The notes under the pieces are model-generated. The model was not told the origin of the DNA. It was given only the letters and a program-made list of their open reading frames with translations, and did no database searches. Made by a program: the position numbers and the translations under genes. DNA of 64,000 nt from Polytrichum commune (taxonomy: Eukaryota > Streptophyta > Polytrichopsida > Polytrichales > Polytrichaceae), in NCBI GenBank assembly GCA_950295325.1, contig OX485809.1, positions 41,323,081 through 41,387,080 on the forward strand, read 5' to 3'. The first letter of the stretch is position 1; every line of letters starts with the position of its first letter. Of this stretch, positions 1-12,756 are shown piece after piece.

Positions 1-1477
1 TCCTGCTTGAAGTAGATAGACATAAGACCAACCAAAACTCCTCTAATTTATCTTGAGAAATTGTTTCTAGCATTCAAAAATACTAGCAAAACTGTTCATA
101 GCAAATGAAAGATGTCATGTTCATCTTGCAAAACAATTTCTAGCTTTTAAGAACACTAGTATATAATCAACAAATAATGCATGCCTTTAATCCTAAACCT
201 AGGAATCTGTCATCCGCCCTCATCAATCTTTCATCCCATTTTTTCAATTGAATCGACGTAGTTTTTCATCCAAAATCTTCCTGCCTCTGAATACAAAGGA
301 CACCTTATTTCAAAAAAAACCTAGGATCCTTAAATCCTACGGTATATTTTTACAAATATTTTAAAAATATGCATTATTTGTATCAAGCCTAAATTATTTA
401 TAATTCAAATTTTATCATACATACTCACCTATATTACTTCTAAGAAAATTCTAAGTTTTTCCTTTTGTGAATATAAATTACCCTATATTTTCCCGCACGT
501 TGTTTTCTAATATTATCGCAGTGAACTCCCCGAGCTCACACATGACACTATACAACCAAAAAAACTTCATTGCCCACTGTCAACCTGGGGTGCACCTTTC
601 ATCAAAAACCAAGAACCATACGCGTTTGCAACATACTCTAAAAACTCCCTGTATACAAGTTTTTATTTTGTTAAATCAAGCAATACACATACAATCTCAA
701 TGATAAAAATACAAGTGACAATATGTGCATGTAAAAAGAATCATATTCATGTATAGTCATTAAGATAAGTATACAAACATACTTTTGTATAATAATCATC
801 CCCTATCATATGAATAATGTAAAACTCTACCATTCATTAATAAAGTTGTTGAAGACTTCATCCCCCGGATGCAACTCATAAGCATCTAAGTCAATAACAT
901 ATGTCATAAAAGCTAATGCAATTACTCTTTCCAAGTCTATCATCAAATTATCTATAAGATCGTAAGTCCACTTATTGTTGGTTCCTTTTTTATACCAACA
1001 TAAACCAATCTCCATGCTTGATCCTAAAACCTACATGCTTAATCCAAATTGTTACACACATCAGAGGTTTGCTAATGATATGGAAATGATTGAGAGAAAA
1101 CCCACATGGAAATCAATACCTTTGCCATTTTGATGTTGTCCATGATCTAATGAAGGCATCAACTTCCTACAACTACCTGCATCAACCACAAAAAGGCATT
1201 GGTTGTTTCTCTTGCAACCCTAAGCAAGAAGAGGCTTTGTTCTCAACTCAACCATCCCTTTCCAAAACCCTAATATTGCCTCTTCCATGTATACATGGAT
1301 GACATAAGGAATTGAGAAAACTATTCATCATAGTTTCATCCAATATTAAATACTTATCCCATAAAGTCTAGTGGCCCTACCATACAAGTCCAAAAAAAAT
1401 ACTTCTTCTAGAAGTCTTCCATGCATGCACATAACCACGAGTTATAATTTGTGTAGCATATGTATACATAGTACGGG
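1..1477. other. AT-rich stretch, no gene recognised
   Basis: Short open frames here (up to 78 codons) show no family motif, no codon bias and no splice context that I can support. The sequence is AT-rich with scattered A and T runs. I see no rRNA, tRNA or clear terminal repeats. Confidence 0.5.
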
Positions 1478-2047
1478 AAAAGTTCAAATTAATGCCCCTT
1501 TTTTGCACTCACATATACTCATACATGTTATGAAAGGTGCACCCCCCCCCCCCCGGATTGTCGGTTATTGAGGAAACACAATAAGTCCTTTGACTCTCAA
1601 TTCTTGAGTGTGGGAAGGAGTTCAAAGTGTTGCAACTATGTAAGGAGGACAATAGGAACAAAGAAAAAAATGTAGGTGCTTCTCAACACTTGCATAAATA
1701 AGAACCCATTTATCACCATAAAATACTTTGGCATCACATGAATAGTCTTCATGTTAGTACAATGATCAAATTAATGTCCCTTTTGTGCACTCACATATAT
1801 TCATACATGTTATGAAAGGTGCACCCCCCCCCCCCCCGGCGGGACAGTTGACTATTGAGGAAACATAATAAGTCCTTTGACTCTCAATTCTTGAGTGTGG
1901 AAAGGAGTTCAAAGTGTTAGAGATTTTGTATGGAGGACAATAGGAACAAAGAAAAAAAATGTAGGTGCTTCTCAACACTTGCATGAATAAGAACCCATTT
2001 ATCACCATAAAATACTTTGGCATTGCATGAATGGTCTCCATGTTAGT
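1478..2047. repeat. Tandem duplication, about 283-bp unit, with C-runs
   Basis: Two adjacent copies (about 1478-1760 and 1763-2047) share nearly all their sequence, including the anchor GCACTCACATAT at 1505 and 1787 (offset 282), the segment TTGACTCTCAATTCTTGAG and the end TTCATGTTAGTA. Each copy carries a C-run at the same place (C13 at 1542-1554, C14 at 1824-1837), so the run predates the duplication. No open frame crosses both copies. This is an unclassified local duplication. Confidence 0.85.
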
Positions 2048-2825
2048 ATGATGAATACTAGTGAGGATTTGGAAAACATTTGAACTTTATGGGTGGAATG
2101 AGCATGCAGCCTTGGCCCCTAAACACCCTAGAAAGCTACGAGAATATAAGTCTCCTCAATTATGTTGATTATTAAATTTAGAACAATTAACAAATGTTGA
2201 ACACTCAATCCAATCATTGTTAAGCAAGTGTCTCTTTTGTGCTTGATCTTCATTAAACACTTAATCACACACCATTCAAATATGGATGTAAGATTAGGAG
2301 AAGTAACCGCATTAGGCCTGCTAACTACACTGTGGATGGTGAAAGTATGAATACATGTCCCTATTCTAACGACATGTTTGAAATCAATTTCCTAATTATG
2401 GGTCCAATCACAAAGTTATTCAACTGCTAGGCATCAGTCAACTATTAGCCGTTCCAATATGATAATATTTGGTGACAATGCTTCACCCAAATATCACTCG
2501 TTCTTCAAGCTGAATCTACTTACTAACAAGCACCCGCAAGGTATAAATCTAGAACATTACATGACATATTCCCATCCCCACCCAACTTTGATCACTCAAC
2601 TAAATAATGTTATGATTACGGCAACCTAGACAGATAACTTACTCAATTTCAAATTCTTGAAGTAGTCGAGAAAGTGCTAAAATGGTACTTGAAAACAATG
2701 TGGCCCCTGGTGATATAATAGTATTCAATACAATATGAATGGGTACTAGAGCCACATTGTTACAAGATGATTTAAGGTACACAACCCTTATTTGGTTATT
2801 GTTCTTATTTAGACACCATATATGA

Positions 2826-3045
2826 GTGGTAATTGGTTTGGTTTGGCTCCAAGAACAGACACCAAAAAGACACATGTTTAAGAGAAATTGGATTGCGTGC
2901 TCAGAATTTGATAATCATACTAGGCTCAACAGTCAACATAATTGGAGGGACCTATATAACCATTCAATGACCACAAGAATTTTCGCTTTGATTATGGATA
3001 AGATATTCATATGAGCTTCAAAAAGTATAAGGAAAAAAACTATAG
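2826..3045 (+). repeat. Dispersed 210-bp repeat, copy 1
   Basis: This segment is clearly related to 53774-53998 and more distantly to 52160-52375. Shared landmarks in order are a GGTTTGG-like start, GACATGTG-type and GATTGCGTGCTCA segments, CACAAGAATTTTC and GATATTCA. It looks like part of a non-coding transposon; I could not define its ends. Confidence 0.6.
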
Positions 3046-3390
3046 ACTTCACAATGTTGTAGCGTTTTCAATCACATTGGCCACAACAAATGACTTCTCA
3101 CTCTTCTTACGAATGTCAACATTTTGCATATTTTGGGGTTTTGTTTTATATTATAGTAAGACAAGAGAGCGGGACCACCAAGAGAAGATGAACATGAAGA
3201 GAAGATGAGGACAATCACATGACGATGGAGGAGCACCACCAAAGACATGACCGAGGGAGCTGAGGCCGAGGAGTGTCATGAAAGCAGGAGGGCCATGTGA
3301 GCAAGAAGATAAACTTCTCCTTTGGGAACGCAAAGGGAACGGTATGGGAACGTGTGAACGAGCCACTAGGAGTTGCAACGTAAGGCCGCG

Positions 3391-3700
3391 GAAAACCCCA
3401 ATCTTAAAGGTGGATTGTGAAGACCCCGGTCTTGGAGACCATAGGAGACCCCAATCTTAAAGGTGGATTTTGAAGACCCCGATCTTGGAGGCCGTAGGAG
3501 ACCCCAATCTTAAAGGCCGATTTTGAAGACCCCGATCTTGGAGGCCGTAGGAGACCCCAATCTTAAAGGCCGGTTTTGAAGACCCTGATCTTGGAGGCCG
3601 TAGGAGACCCCAATCTTAAAGGCCGGTTTTGAAGACCCTGATCTTGGAGGCCGTAGGAGACCCCAATCTTAAAGGCCAATTTTAAAGACTCCGGCTTTGG
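3391..3700. repeat. 53-bp satellite, about 5.5 copies, itself a dimer
   Basis: GAAGACCCC recurs at 3419, 3472, 3525, 3578 and 3631, exactly 53 bp apart, with partial units at both ends. Each 53-bp unit holds two related halves of 26-27 bp: one containing CCCCGATCTTGGAGG and one containing CCCCAATCTTAAAGG. The array was therefore made in two steps: a 26-bp unit doubled, then the dimer amplified. The purine-rich sequence to about 3960 (repeated ACTTGGAGAATT) may be a decayed extension. Confidence 0.9.
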
Positions 3701-5509
3701 AAATAACGAAGACCTTAGTCTTAGAAATTACTCAAGACACCCAGACTTAGATTTCAAGACTAAGTATTGGAGTATTGGAGAATGTTAGTTGGAATTCGAG
3801 AACTTGAGCATTTCAGTAACGTGAGAGTTGACACTTTGAACATTTACCACGCTTGAAAAATTAGTTTTACGTGGATACTTGAGACTTGGAGAATTGCGAC
3901 TTGGAGAATTAATTACTTAGAAGAATTCAGAATCGATACTTGGTATACTCGATTCTGAGACTTAAGTTGAAAACTTCAGATATCAAAGTACAATAAACAA
4001 TGCTTAAAACTTTTGAAATGGTGGAAAGATAACTACATCAAGAAATTTATAAGCATAGAGAAACTTGAACCTTCTCACATGTTTTGAAGAGAACATGAAA
4101 GAGTTGAACAAAGTAAAGTAAAGCAAAGCAAAGCAAATGACAAAAAATTAATTAAAATCGAAAGAATTAAGGTTTGAAACATCCTACCAAGGTTAATAGT
4201 CAACTAGAAATAGATTGGTAAATTAGTAAAGTGTACCCAAAGGATGCCATGTGGAATTCAATTAACGTGAAGAAAGGCCTTTATGTCTTAAAAATTTCTA
4301 AGGTGAAGGAAAGATCATGCCAATGATTCATACGAGGCCGCCAAGTAATCAATCATCACCTCATCTTCAAATTATAAAATTATAAAATTAATAATAATAA
4401 TAATAATTTCAAATGAACTTATTATTAAAAATATTTAAATAAAAACAAAACTAAGATTTCACATCATAAGGGTTTTCAATCAAATCGGGTAGAATCAAAC
4501 ATTAATAAATAAAGGAATAAACCCACTAATTATATCTGGTAACTCATGAAGGAATTTAAAAGAGATCTTTGACCAATGGACTTGAAATCAAGATAGGAGA
4601 ATTTTCCACTTGGTCCATATAAGTTGTAAAGGGGTGACGAATCACTTAACTTTAATATCAAACGTGGTATAATCCTAGTTCTATCCTAAAGACATCAAAC
4701 CTTGACATTAAGGTTTTAGAAGAACATAAGCTTGCAAAAACTTCAGAGTCCCTAATACTAGGAAAACTTTCTATGAGTTTGGGAAAAACTTTTGGTAAAG
4801 CAGAAACATGTGTTTGAATATGCAATCATGATATCAAAGAAATTTAAAGAATTCATGTGGGTAATCAAGTGTTAGAAATGGTCTTGGAAGATTAAGTGTT
4901 ATAATTAGGTGATAGTTTGAGCCTTTAAGGAAATCAAAAGTATACCTAGAAGAGGATGCTCCTCTTCACCTCTAGATTACCAAAAAGAGCCTAAGTTCAA
5001 AACTAACATGCAAAATTTTATCTTGACATTATTTAGATTTTTAGTATTTTTTAAAAGCCTAATTCTTATAGGAGTGATATTCATGTAACCAATCTGTAGT
5101 GAATTATATTGTTTTCAGGGGGAGGACTCTTTATTAAAAACCTAGATGATGTGCTTGGGCCACTATGAAATTAAGCCACCTATATACAAGAATTTTATAG
5201 ACAAAAAATAAATGCTTACATATTAGTGGCATGCTAGAAAATGGACTCATGTATTTATACTAAGCTTTTCAATTTAATGTGATGAATGCCTCCACTACAT
5301 ACACAAAATAAAAATCATGAATTCAATATGGCTTTATTACATGTAAAATCTATGTTCACTTTCTAATGAGAAAGCCATTGAACAATCTATCAATCATAGC
5401 ATGTAACTTGATGGTTGCATCAAACAAACAAAGACAAGAGAAAAATAACCTAGCCACAATTCAGAGAGCAAGACTCAAGGGAGCCCATGAGCACTTTAAG
5501 AGTCTCCAA
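3700..5509. other. AT-rich stretch, no gene recognised
   Basis: After the degenerate purine-rich tail of the satellite I see only AT-rich sequence, a short AATAAT microsatellite near 4388-4411 and an AAAGC-rich patch near 4109-4136. No coding region, RNA gene or terminal repeat can be supported. Confidence 0.5.
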
Positions 5510-5517
5510 CTTGTCCT

Positions 5518-6079
5518 CACGGGTAGGTCACTTAGTGCATTTTAAAAACGACGTGCGGCATAATATAGAGAGGATTAAAATCAATTGAAATAAAAATTAT
5601 AAAGGAATTCCAAATAATGAAGGGGCCATTAAATGTAGACAATCCCATTATAAGTAAGTTAGATGGACATAAAATGTAGGCCATTATTTTTTTGTAAAAT
5701 TAATATAGGGGCTAAAGATAAGGATCCTAGAAGGTATGTTTAGTATGTTTGCTATGGTCTCCTATGTGTTTTCTTCATAATTTTGTTTGCAATGATATTA
5801 CTGTTTGCACCCTTCTTTGTTTCCATGGTTTCCCTTAACACTTGTCAATGCGTTAGGAAGTAGATTAGCTTTTATTACTTAAAAAGAATATAGAGTACAA
5901 AAAATTGCAGTGACTTGGACAATATAAGTAATGGAAGGGTGCAAACAAATGGGCCATTTTTGAAATTTAAGTAATTATAGGGAGGCTTTAATTCAGCCCT
6001 TGAAGGTAAATAACCCCAAAACAAAAAAAACCCCAGCCGCACGTGGTGCACAAAAATGCCTTAGAGTGACCTACCCGTG
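5518..6079. mobile_element. hAT-type MITE with 8-bp TSD
   Basis: The element starts CACGGGTAGGTCACT and ends AGTGACCTACCCGTG, and the inverted similarity continues inward through GTGCATTTT and GTGCGGC. It is flanked by the 8-bp direct repeat CTTGTCCT at 5510-5517 and 6080-6087. An 8-bp TSD and short CA-starting ends are typical of hAT transposons. No transposase is present, so it is non-autonomous. Its terminus resembles that of the MITEs at 18182, 49381 and 59425 (CACGGG-AGGTCACT). Confidence 0.88.
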
Positions 6080-6087
6080 CTTGTCCT

Positions 6088-8892
6088 ATAACCCAAATTT
6101 GAACCCTAACAGAAATAAATACAGAAGTCATTGAAGACTATTACCATATGAAAACAATTATGATTGAAAATTATGTGAATTAGATGAAACTAACACATCT
6201 AATGTCAAAACCTTAGGGCCACATTTACTACATTTATTTTTACTTCATATTTCTTATAAGTCTTACTAAATTTACACACAAGAGAAAATGAATGTCTCTC
6301 CCTCATGTATAATATGTACGCTAGTGCCTCAAATAATACCCCTTCTTACACTCACGTTACTTCGTACGTTCTATGAGGAGTTTCATCTACGGGGCCTTGT
6401 TGTTCAACATGCAAGTTGAAATGTGACCGTCCTCATATTTATCTATTTTGTTGCATGACTAGACTAATAAGACTTTATGTCTTCAGATGCTACAAATATA
6501 AAAATAAATTCAAAACTTGAAATATTAAGAATATGGCATCACAAAAAAAAATGTAAAGTTCAACACTCTTGAATCCACACCAACATGTTTATGCAAATCA
6601 AGTTAATTTCCGAGTTTTGAGAGAGAGAGAGGGGCACCATTCTCCTTCCTTAAACATGGACTACCAATACCCTATAGTCATGCTAGCCATTAATTTTTAT
6701 TTTATTTTGAGTCTTTTCTTTGTAGATAAATTAATTGCATGCTTTCACGTGGTCCATTGAGGGGATCCAAATTTTTGTTATCTAATGATTTTTGCCAACT
6801 TTACCAACACATGAAATTACAGCTTTAGACATGTTCTAAAACCATAGTGTATTGCACATTGGCCACCAATATCTTCATATATATTGTCGGATTAACATTT
6901 CATATACTTCTAGGAATTATGAAGGGATTAGTAACTATCATATTTAGATATGAGAGAGATATGGATGATCAATTAACATCAACCCCTAACTTCTTGGAGC
7001 GCATTGTGGTTTCATTAAATCATCTAAAAAGTAAGTTTTATAGAGTTCAATTTTTAATGTGCCTAAAAAAATAATTGATGCTAATGACTTTAAGATCACA
7101 TCAATACAATACCATTGTGGTGATAATTGCTACTCCAACTAAAGTAACAACCCACAAGATTGGCCGGGTGAGTGGACTACTCCAATTCCTTCAAACAATG
7201 TTTTTTTATTTTCTACAATCATCCAAATGCATCACATTCATCCGTATATCACATTCATCCATGCAAACAACCTTGGTTCATTTTAAGTTCATCATTTCAT
7301 CCCTCACGGAACCACTCTTCATACAATATAAATCATCTTAGCTTCATCTAAAATTCATCCATCGCTACCGCGAGGGGAATGCTCAAAGTATCGAACTTCC
7401 ATCAGATTTCACACTGGCCACCCTCGGTTGAGTTGGTTGAGTAGTGTGAGGATTAGAGTTAAGCCACCCTTCCTAGGAATAATACCTGGATAAATGACAT
7501 TTTGTCATATTCCAAGCCAACACTCCAACCAAGACTAAAGCTAGAGCTTCAGTCTCTAACTTAATATCTAACTTAAAACTCTAACATTGTCTGTAACTAC
7601 TAACTCTATCTCTACCTCATCTCTCGAAGCCTCTAAACCCTAGACTTATGTAGCCAGAAACTTATGCAACCAGCAACATAACAACCTAGAAGTGCAATTG
7701 ATTGCAGCCTTTGCTCCGGCAACCACTCGCCCACACATAGTTCACTCCAGCAGCCACATATCTAATAGCTATTCGCTCCAACGAACACATATCTGTACAA
7801 AAATTATCTAACAAGCTTCAAAAAAAAAATTTATCAAACGTTAGTAAGGTTTATAAACCCTCTTATTCAACATTTATTTTACTAGCATTCTAGAAACTTT
7901 GCACCTCTACCCATATAAAGGGGAGGAGAAAGAGAAGAGAATGTCCTAACCAAATGAGACATTGAGAATGAGTTTAACGCTTACATTCGCAAACCACCCC
8001 TTTCCAACCACAAAGTCTTACCAGCCGTAAATCTTGCCATACCTAAATCCAACAGATAGCATCTACGGCCGACTTCACCCTAGTTATCCTTCTCTAAACT
8101 CCTATACCAATAGTCTTTTTTCGTTGCCCTCTTGATTCAACGGCCTTCATCCACTCAATACCTTCCTCCGTATACGTCCTTGTCTGCTTACACATTCATC
8201 TGCTTGACGCTTCATCCACTCAACGCCGTGCCAGTCTTTTTATATTGTCTAATTACCTTAACAATGTAAATTAATAGATATTAATCTAGTTCCTAAGAAC
8301 TAACTTCCTTTCTTACTAGACCGTGAGCCTTAATTCAACCGTGAGTGGTTTGGGTGGCTCACATTTTTAATCAATTTAGAATCATCAAAATTCAAGAAAT
8401 TATGATAAATTTATAAAAGAAAATTATAATCCAAACTTTCAAGATTATATTAAGAATAGATATACATTTTAAGGTAATGAAAAGAATCCACAAAAAATGA
8501 TAATTTTCTATATATGTTATTGTATCAACGAAGTGATAAATGGTTTACTATTAATTTTAAATATTTCATGTGACAACCATCTTTCCATATTGAAATGAGA
8601 TCATTGCAGTTGACCAAAAAAAAATTAAATTTTTAAAAATAAAAATCACAATCAAGGTGATAATTCTCTTTCTTATCAAATGAATATACAGGTCCTAACC
8701 CCATCCTCATACTGTTTAATTATACATTAACTATTACAACTAGAATGGTTAACAAGATTTGAGCTCGTAGTTCAATATCTTTTAAACACATCTTTCAAGT
8801 GACTCATTCTCAAACCCACACCTAATCACACACCCCTTAAATATAGATGTCCAATTAAGAGGAGTAGCCAAATTAGGCCTTCTTATCTTTTT
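6088..8892. other. AT-rich stretch, no gene recognised
   Basis: Open frames reach 88 codons but none shows a recognisable domain. Repeated CATTCATCC and CATCCACTCAA words occur between about 7210 and 8230, which looks like decayed transposon sequence. No RNA gene or clear element boundary is visible. Confidence 0.45.
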
Positions 8893-11800
8893 TGAAGCAT
8901 AATAAAACTAGAGACAAATACACATACACAAGCAAATACACATACACAAAGACATGTGAACAAAGTTTGGAGTGAGATAGTCACCTCCACCTCTTACCTT
9001 GCTCTTTATTGCATTTTTTTCTCTTTGGCTCATACAATGCATATGGGTTATGGGTTATGCATAGTTGTGCACTTTTCCGCAAACCATATGGGTTTATTCG
9101 AACCTTATTCACTTTTAAACCTCTAACAACAACATCTTATGACTACAAGTAACCTAATGCTCTACCTTCAACACTCCTACTTTGCGAGCAGTCAAATGAT
9201 TGCGATTTTATTGCCCTTGATAGTGATTGTTGCCTATCATTCGTAAATATCATATTCACATATGGCATAGTTTTAGGAAACCTCAAATGATCATCTAAAT
9301 ATGTCCCATTTAACTTTTCTTCATCATGTTGGAACAACATGTGATTCTTCCACCATTCTCCAAACACCCGGTGCATCCTTGAGAGGGTTTTTTTCTCCTC
9401 TAAAGGTTATCCTTCTCCATCAACATGCAAAAATGCTTACATTTCACGTAAACATCAATACAATTTTAAGGCCGTGGTGTTGGAAAATGCCCTTTGCTTG
9501 CTAGACCTTCACTCGGTTCTTGAAATGCAATTAATTTAACTCCCACTTCCTCCTCACACTCCTCAAGATCAATTGAAGGTGATTTGGAAAATTTGGCCAC
9601 CCCAACTACCATGGGAGCCTCATTTCTCCCACTTCAACACATTTTTAAACCACTCTCACAACTTGTACTATCATCTATAAAAAACAACATCTTTCATGTA
9701 GCCCAACACATTCAAACATGTTATCTTCAAAGGTTTATTAGCTCACATATCCCCATTGTTTGGAAACGCCGCCCTAAGTTGTTGTCCCCCAATGCATCCT
9801 TCACTTATCAATGAAAGTTTGGAACAATTAATTTAGCCAAGGTTCATGTCACTCATCATGCTTTCAAGTGCATAAACACACTTCACATTCAAATGCATAA
9901 GCCAATGATGCCCAACGCCAAATGCATTATTATTCTTTCATGATGGTCCCAAATTGACCATATTCGCTCCATGCACCTTGGTAAAGTTTTTTTCGTACAA
10001 ACCGTCACTATATTGTCTCATTACAATCACCTCTCCATCTGGACCTCTCACAATATAGTTATTAGGTTGAATTGCATTTTCAACCCATTCGACAAAAAAT
10101 TGCTCACTGACCCTACACAGATCCTTCTATTTCATAAAATCTGCACATCTAGATTATGGTTTCTAGAATAAAAAAATTAGACCTTAACGACAACAAATTT
10201 GATTGTAATTTGGGCACATGGAGGACATCTTTGATATGAAATCTTTTGATTTTTTTTTACCATCACCTCAATAAAAATGGAATCTATTTCAATCGCTTAC
10301 ATGACACTATCATCACCCATATACACAATGCATAGAGCAACTACCTCATATGTATCCAATGCCTCCTTACAAGAAGTTATGTGGTTCGATATTCCCAAAT
10401 TCGTGATCCACTTACACATCCCTTTCAAATGCGTTGCATATTGTGTTGCAAAGATGAATTCTTCGTTATTTTTTGTGTTATTTGCATTATCTTGATGATT
10501 GTTCTTTGTCTTGTAGCAAAAACGTGCAATGTGGTTGAGTTTACCATAATAATAGCAAGTCTTGACGTCTCCTTGCCAAGATAGATTGTTCATTTTGCCT
10601 TTATGCAACACCAATACGACATCATCACCTTGGGGCTTCTTCTCTTTTGTCTTCAACATCTCGAGCAAAATCATGACAACATCTTCACTTTTCATGGGCA
10701 ACTCCAAACAAACAAGATAATTTGCAAGTGTCTTACCTTCTTTATGTGGTCCAATAAGTCATCACCTTATTCCATCTTGCGTATAAAAGCATTGGGACGA
10801 ATGCAGATAATGTTTGACAGAATCTTTGTTTCATAGATGTTATAAAGGGTCTTCCATGTTCTGTTGGTCCTTTGCAACTCTTTATGTGCGCAAGGTAGTT
10901 GTCCACCAAGTTGAGTGCAATTATGGACATTGCCTTCTTCACATGCCTTTGGTGTTCTTTCTTCATCTTCGGATCAACGTTGAGAGGTAGAGCTCCCTCG
11001 GATTCGTCCACAATGCCTCAAAGGCCTATGGAAGCCAACCCTATCTCCAATTTAAACTTCCAAAGATTAAGGTTTTCTTCATTGAACTTATCAATGATTT
11101 ACCACTATCACTCTCAAGTAATGTCATCTTATGCTCAAAAAACTAGAGATATACTCTCTAGTCACTCAAATCAACATTTTCTTAGCGATTATACACACTC
11201 AATGACTTGCAAACCTCAAACAACCCCTCTTAAGCTAAATATACCTTTATTGGATTCAAATGCACCCTTGCACCTCAATCCATTTAAATCATGTTTTTTT
11301 CTTTATAATATATCTTTCCACCTCAATCCTAATCTAATCATGTTTTGTTACTCTCAAATGTGCCCTTGAACTCTAACTCCATGCAAATAAGCCCTTTTGT
11401 ACTTAAATGTACCTTTGCAACCTTGATCAACTCAAGTCAAATCCTTTTGAACTCTAATAAACCCTCTTGCTTTCAAATTTGCCTTTGCACCCTAGATCCA
11501 TTCAAAACATGCCTTCTACAATTGTAACATGCATTTCAGCCTCAAACCACTCAAATCAGGTTTTCTAGAACTCAAATGTCCATTTTGACCTTCAAACCAC
11601 TCAAAATAAACCCTCTTCAATTCAATTGCACTTTTGCACACCCAATACACCCAAATTGGCCCTATTCAACTCAATGTGCCATTGCACCCTCAAACCACTC
11701 AAAACAAACCCTCTTCAATTCAAAACAAACCCTATTCAACTAAAATCAAGCGTTCTTTAACTCAAATGAAGCCTTCTTCAACTCATATGTACCATTGCAC

Positions 11801-12756
11801 CCTCAAACCACTCAACACAAACCCTCTTCAATTCAAATGTGCATTTTTACCCTCAATAAACTCAAATTATCTTCAATACTTTCAAACGTGCCCGCTGCAA
11901 TCAACCAACTCACATCATGTTATCTTCAATCCAAATGATCTTAATACCATCAAATGTGCTTAGTTGCAAATAAACAACCTCAAATTACATCCTCTTATTT
12001 TTAGATGACCTTATTGCCCACAAATGTGCATAGTTGCATTCAACAACATCAAATTTGGTCCATTTCAACTCAAATATCCTTAATACCCTTAACTATGCAC
12101 AACTTGCACCTAACACCCTCAAATCATGTTATCTTGAACTCAAATCACCTTATTACTCTCAAATGTGCATAATTTTTATTCAAAATCCTCAATCATGTCT
12201 TTTTTTTTAACACAAATGACTTCAATACCCTCAAATGTGCACAACTTGCACTCAACACCTTCAAATTAGGTCCTCTTCAACTCAAATGACCTTAATACAC
12301 TCAAAGATGCACAAATGCACTCAATTAACTCAAATCAACACTCACAACTTCCAAATGTGCACTTGTACACCTCCAATACTCCAATCTCTAGAGCACCAAA
12401 CCTCCAAACCTCCAAGCACCAACCGATGCCCCAAATGTGCACCAATGCATCTCCAACACTAAAACCTCTCAAGATCCACTTCATATTCAACAAGCCAATC
12501 AAATCCTTAACTATAGAACTTGCATGAATGGCCCAAAACCTATTGAAGCACAATAAAACTAGAGATTAGATTGCACAAAGCAAAGATACACAAAGGCATA
12601 TGAACAAGGCTTGCATATTTCCTCCTTGGCGCATACAATGCATATGGGATATGTCAACTCCCACTTTCTCACAAACTATATGAACCTTATTCACTCTTAA
12701 ATCTCTAACAAACACCATCATATGACTATGAGCAACCTAATGCTCTACCTTCAACA
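8893..12756 (-). mobile_element. Ty1/copia LTR retrotransposon fossil
   Basis: Direct repeats at 8893-9173 and 12544-12756 share the same order of segments (GAAGCA-AATAAAACTAGAGA, CATACAATGCATATGGG, AACCTTATTCAC, CTACCTTCAACA). On the - strand they begin TG and end CA, as LTRs do. Between them, on the - strand, are gag-like sequence (about 10742-11011), a zinc-knuckle region (about 10540) and a protease-like region (about 10400), followed by a poorly preserved pol remainder. The internal region is much shorter than that of a whole copia element. It is an old, heavily broken copy with many interruptions; no matching TSD was seen. Confidence 0.75.
11180..12480. repeat. Degenerate 48-70 bp tandem repeat inside the copia fossil
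   Basis: The phrase (C/T)TCAAATGTGC followed by TTGCACC-like text recurs about every 48-70 bp (for example near 11355, 11403, 11473, 11569, 11621, 11669, 11780, 11833, 11880, 11949, 12019, 12231, 12351, 12433). This makes a C+A-rich, G-poor array of some twenty diverged units. It lies between the gag-like sequence and the upstream LTR of the fossil. The threonine-, proline- and serine-rich open frames here are by-products of the composition. Confidence 0.7.

Noticed and set aside
3419-3684. CRISPR-like regular repeats
   Set aside because: The 53-bp units are contiguous with no unique spacers, and the sequence is from a plant.
8888-8892. 5-bp TSD of the copia fossil
   Set aside because: The bases next to the two LTR outer ends (TTTTT and ACCTT) do not match.
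11345-12527. Several + frames rich in threonine, proline and serine
   Set aside because: They are translations of the degenerate C+A-rich tandem array.
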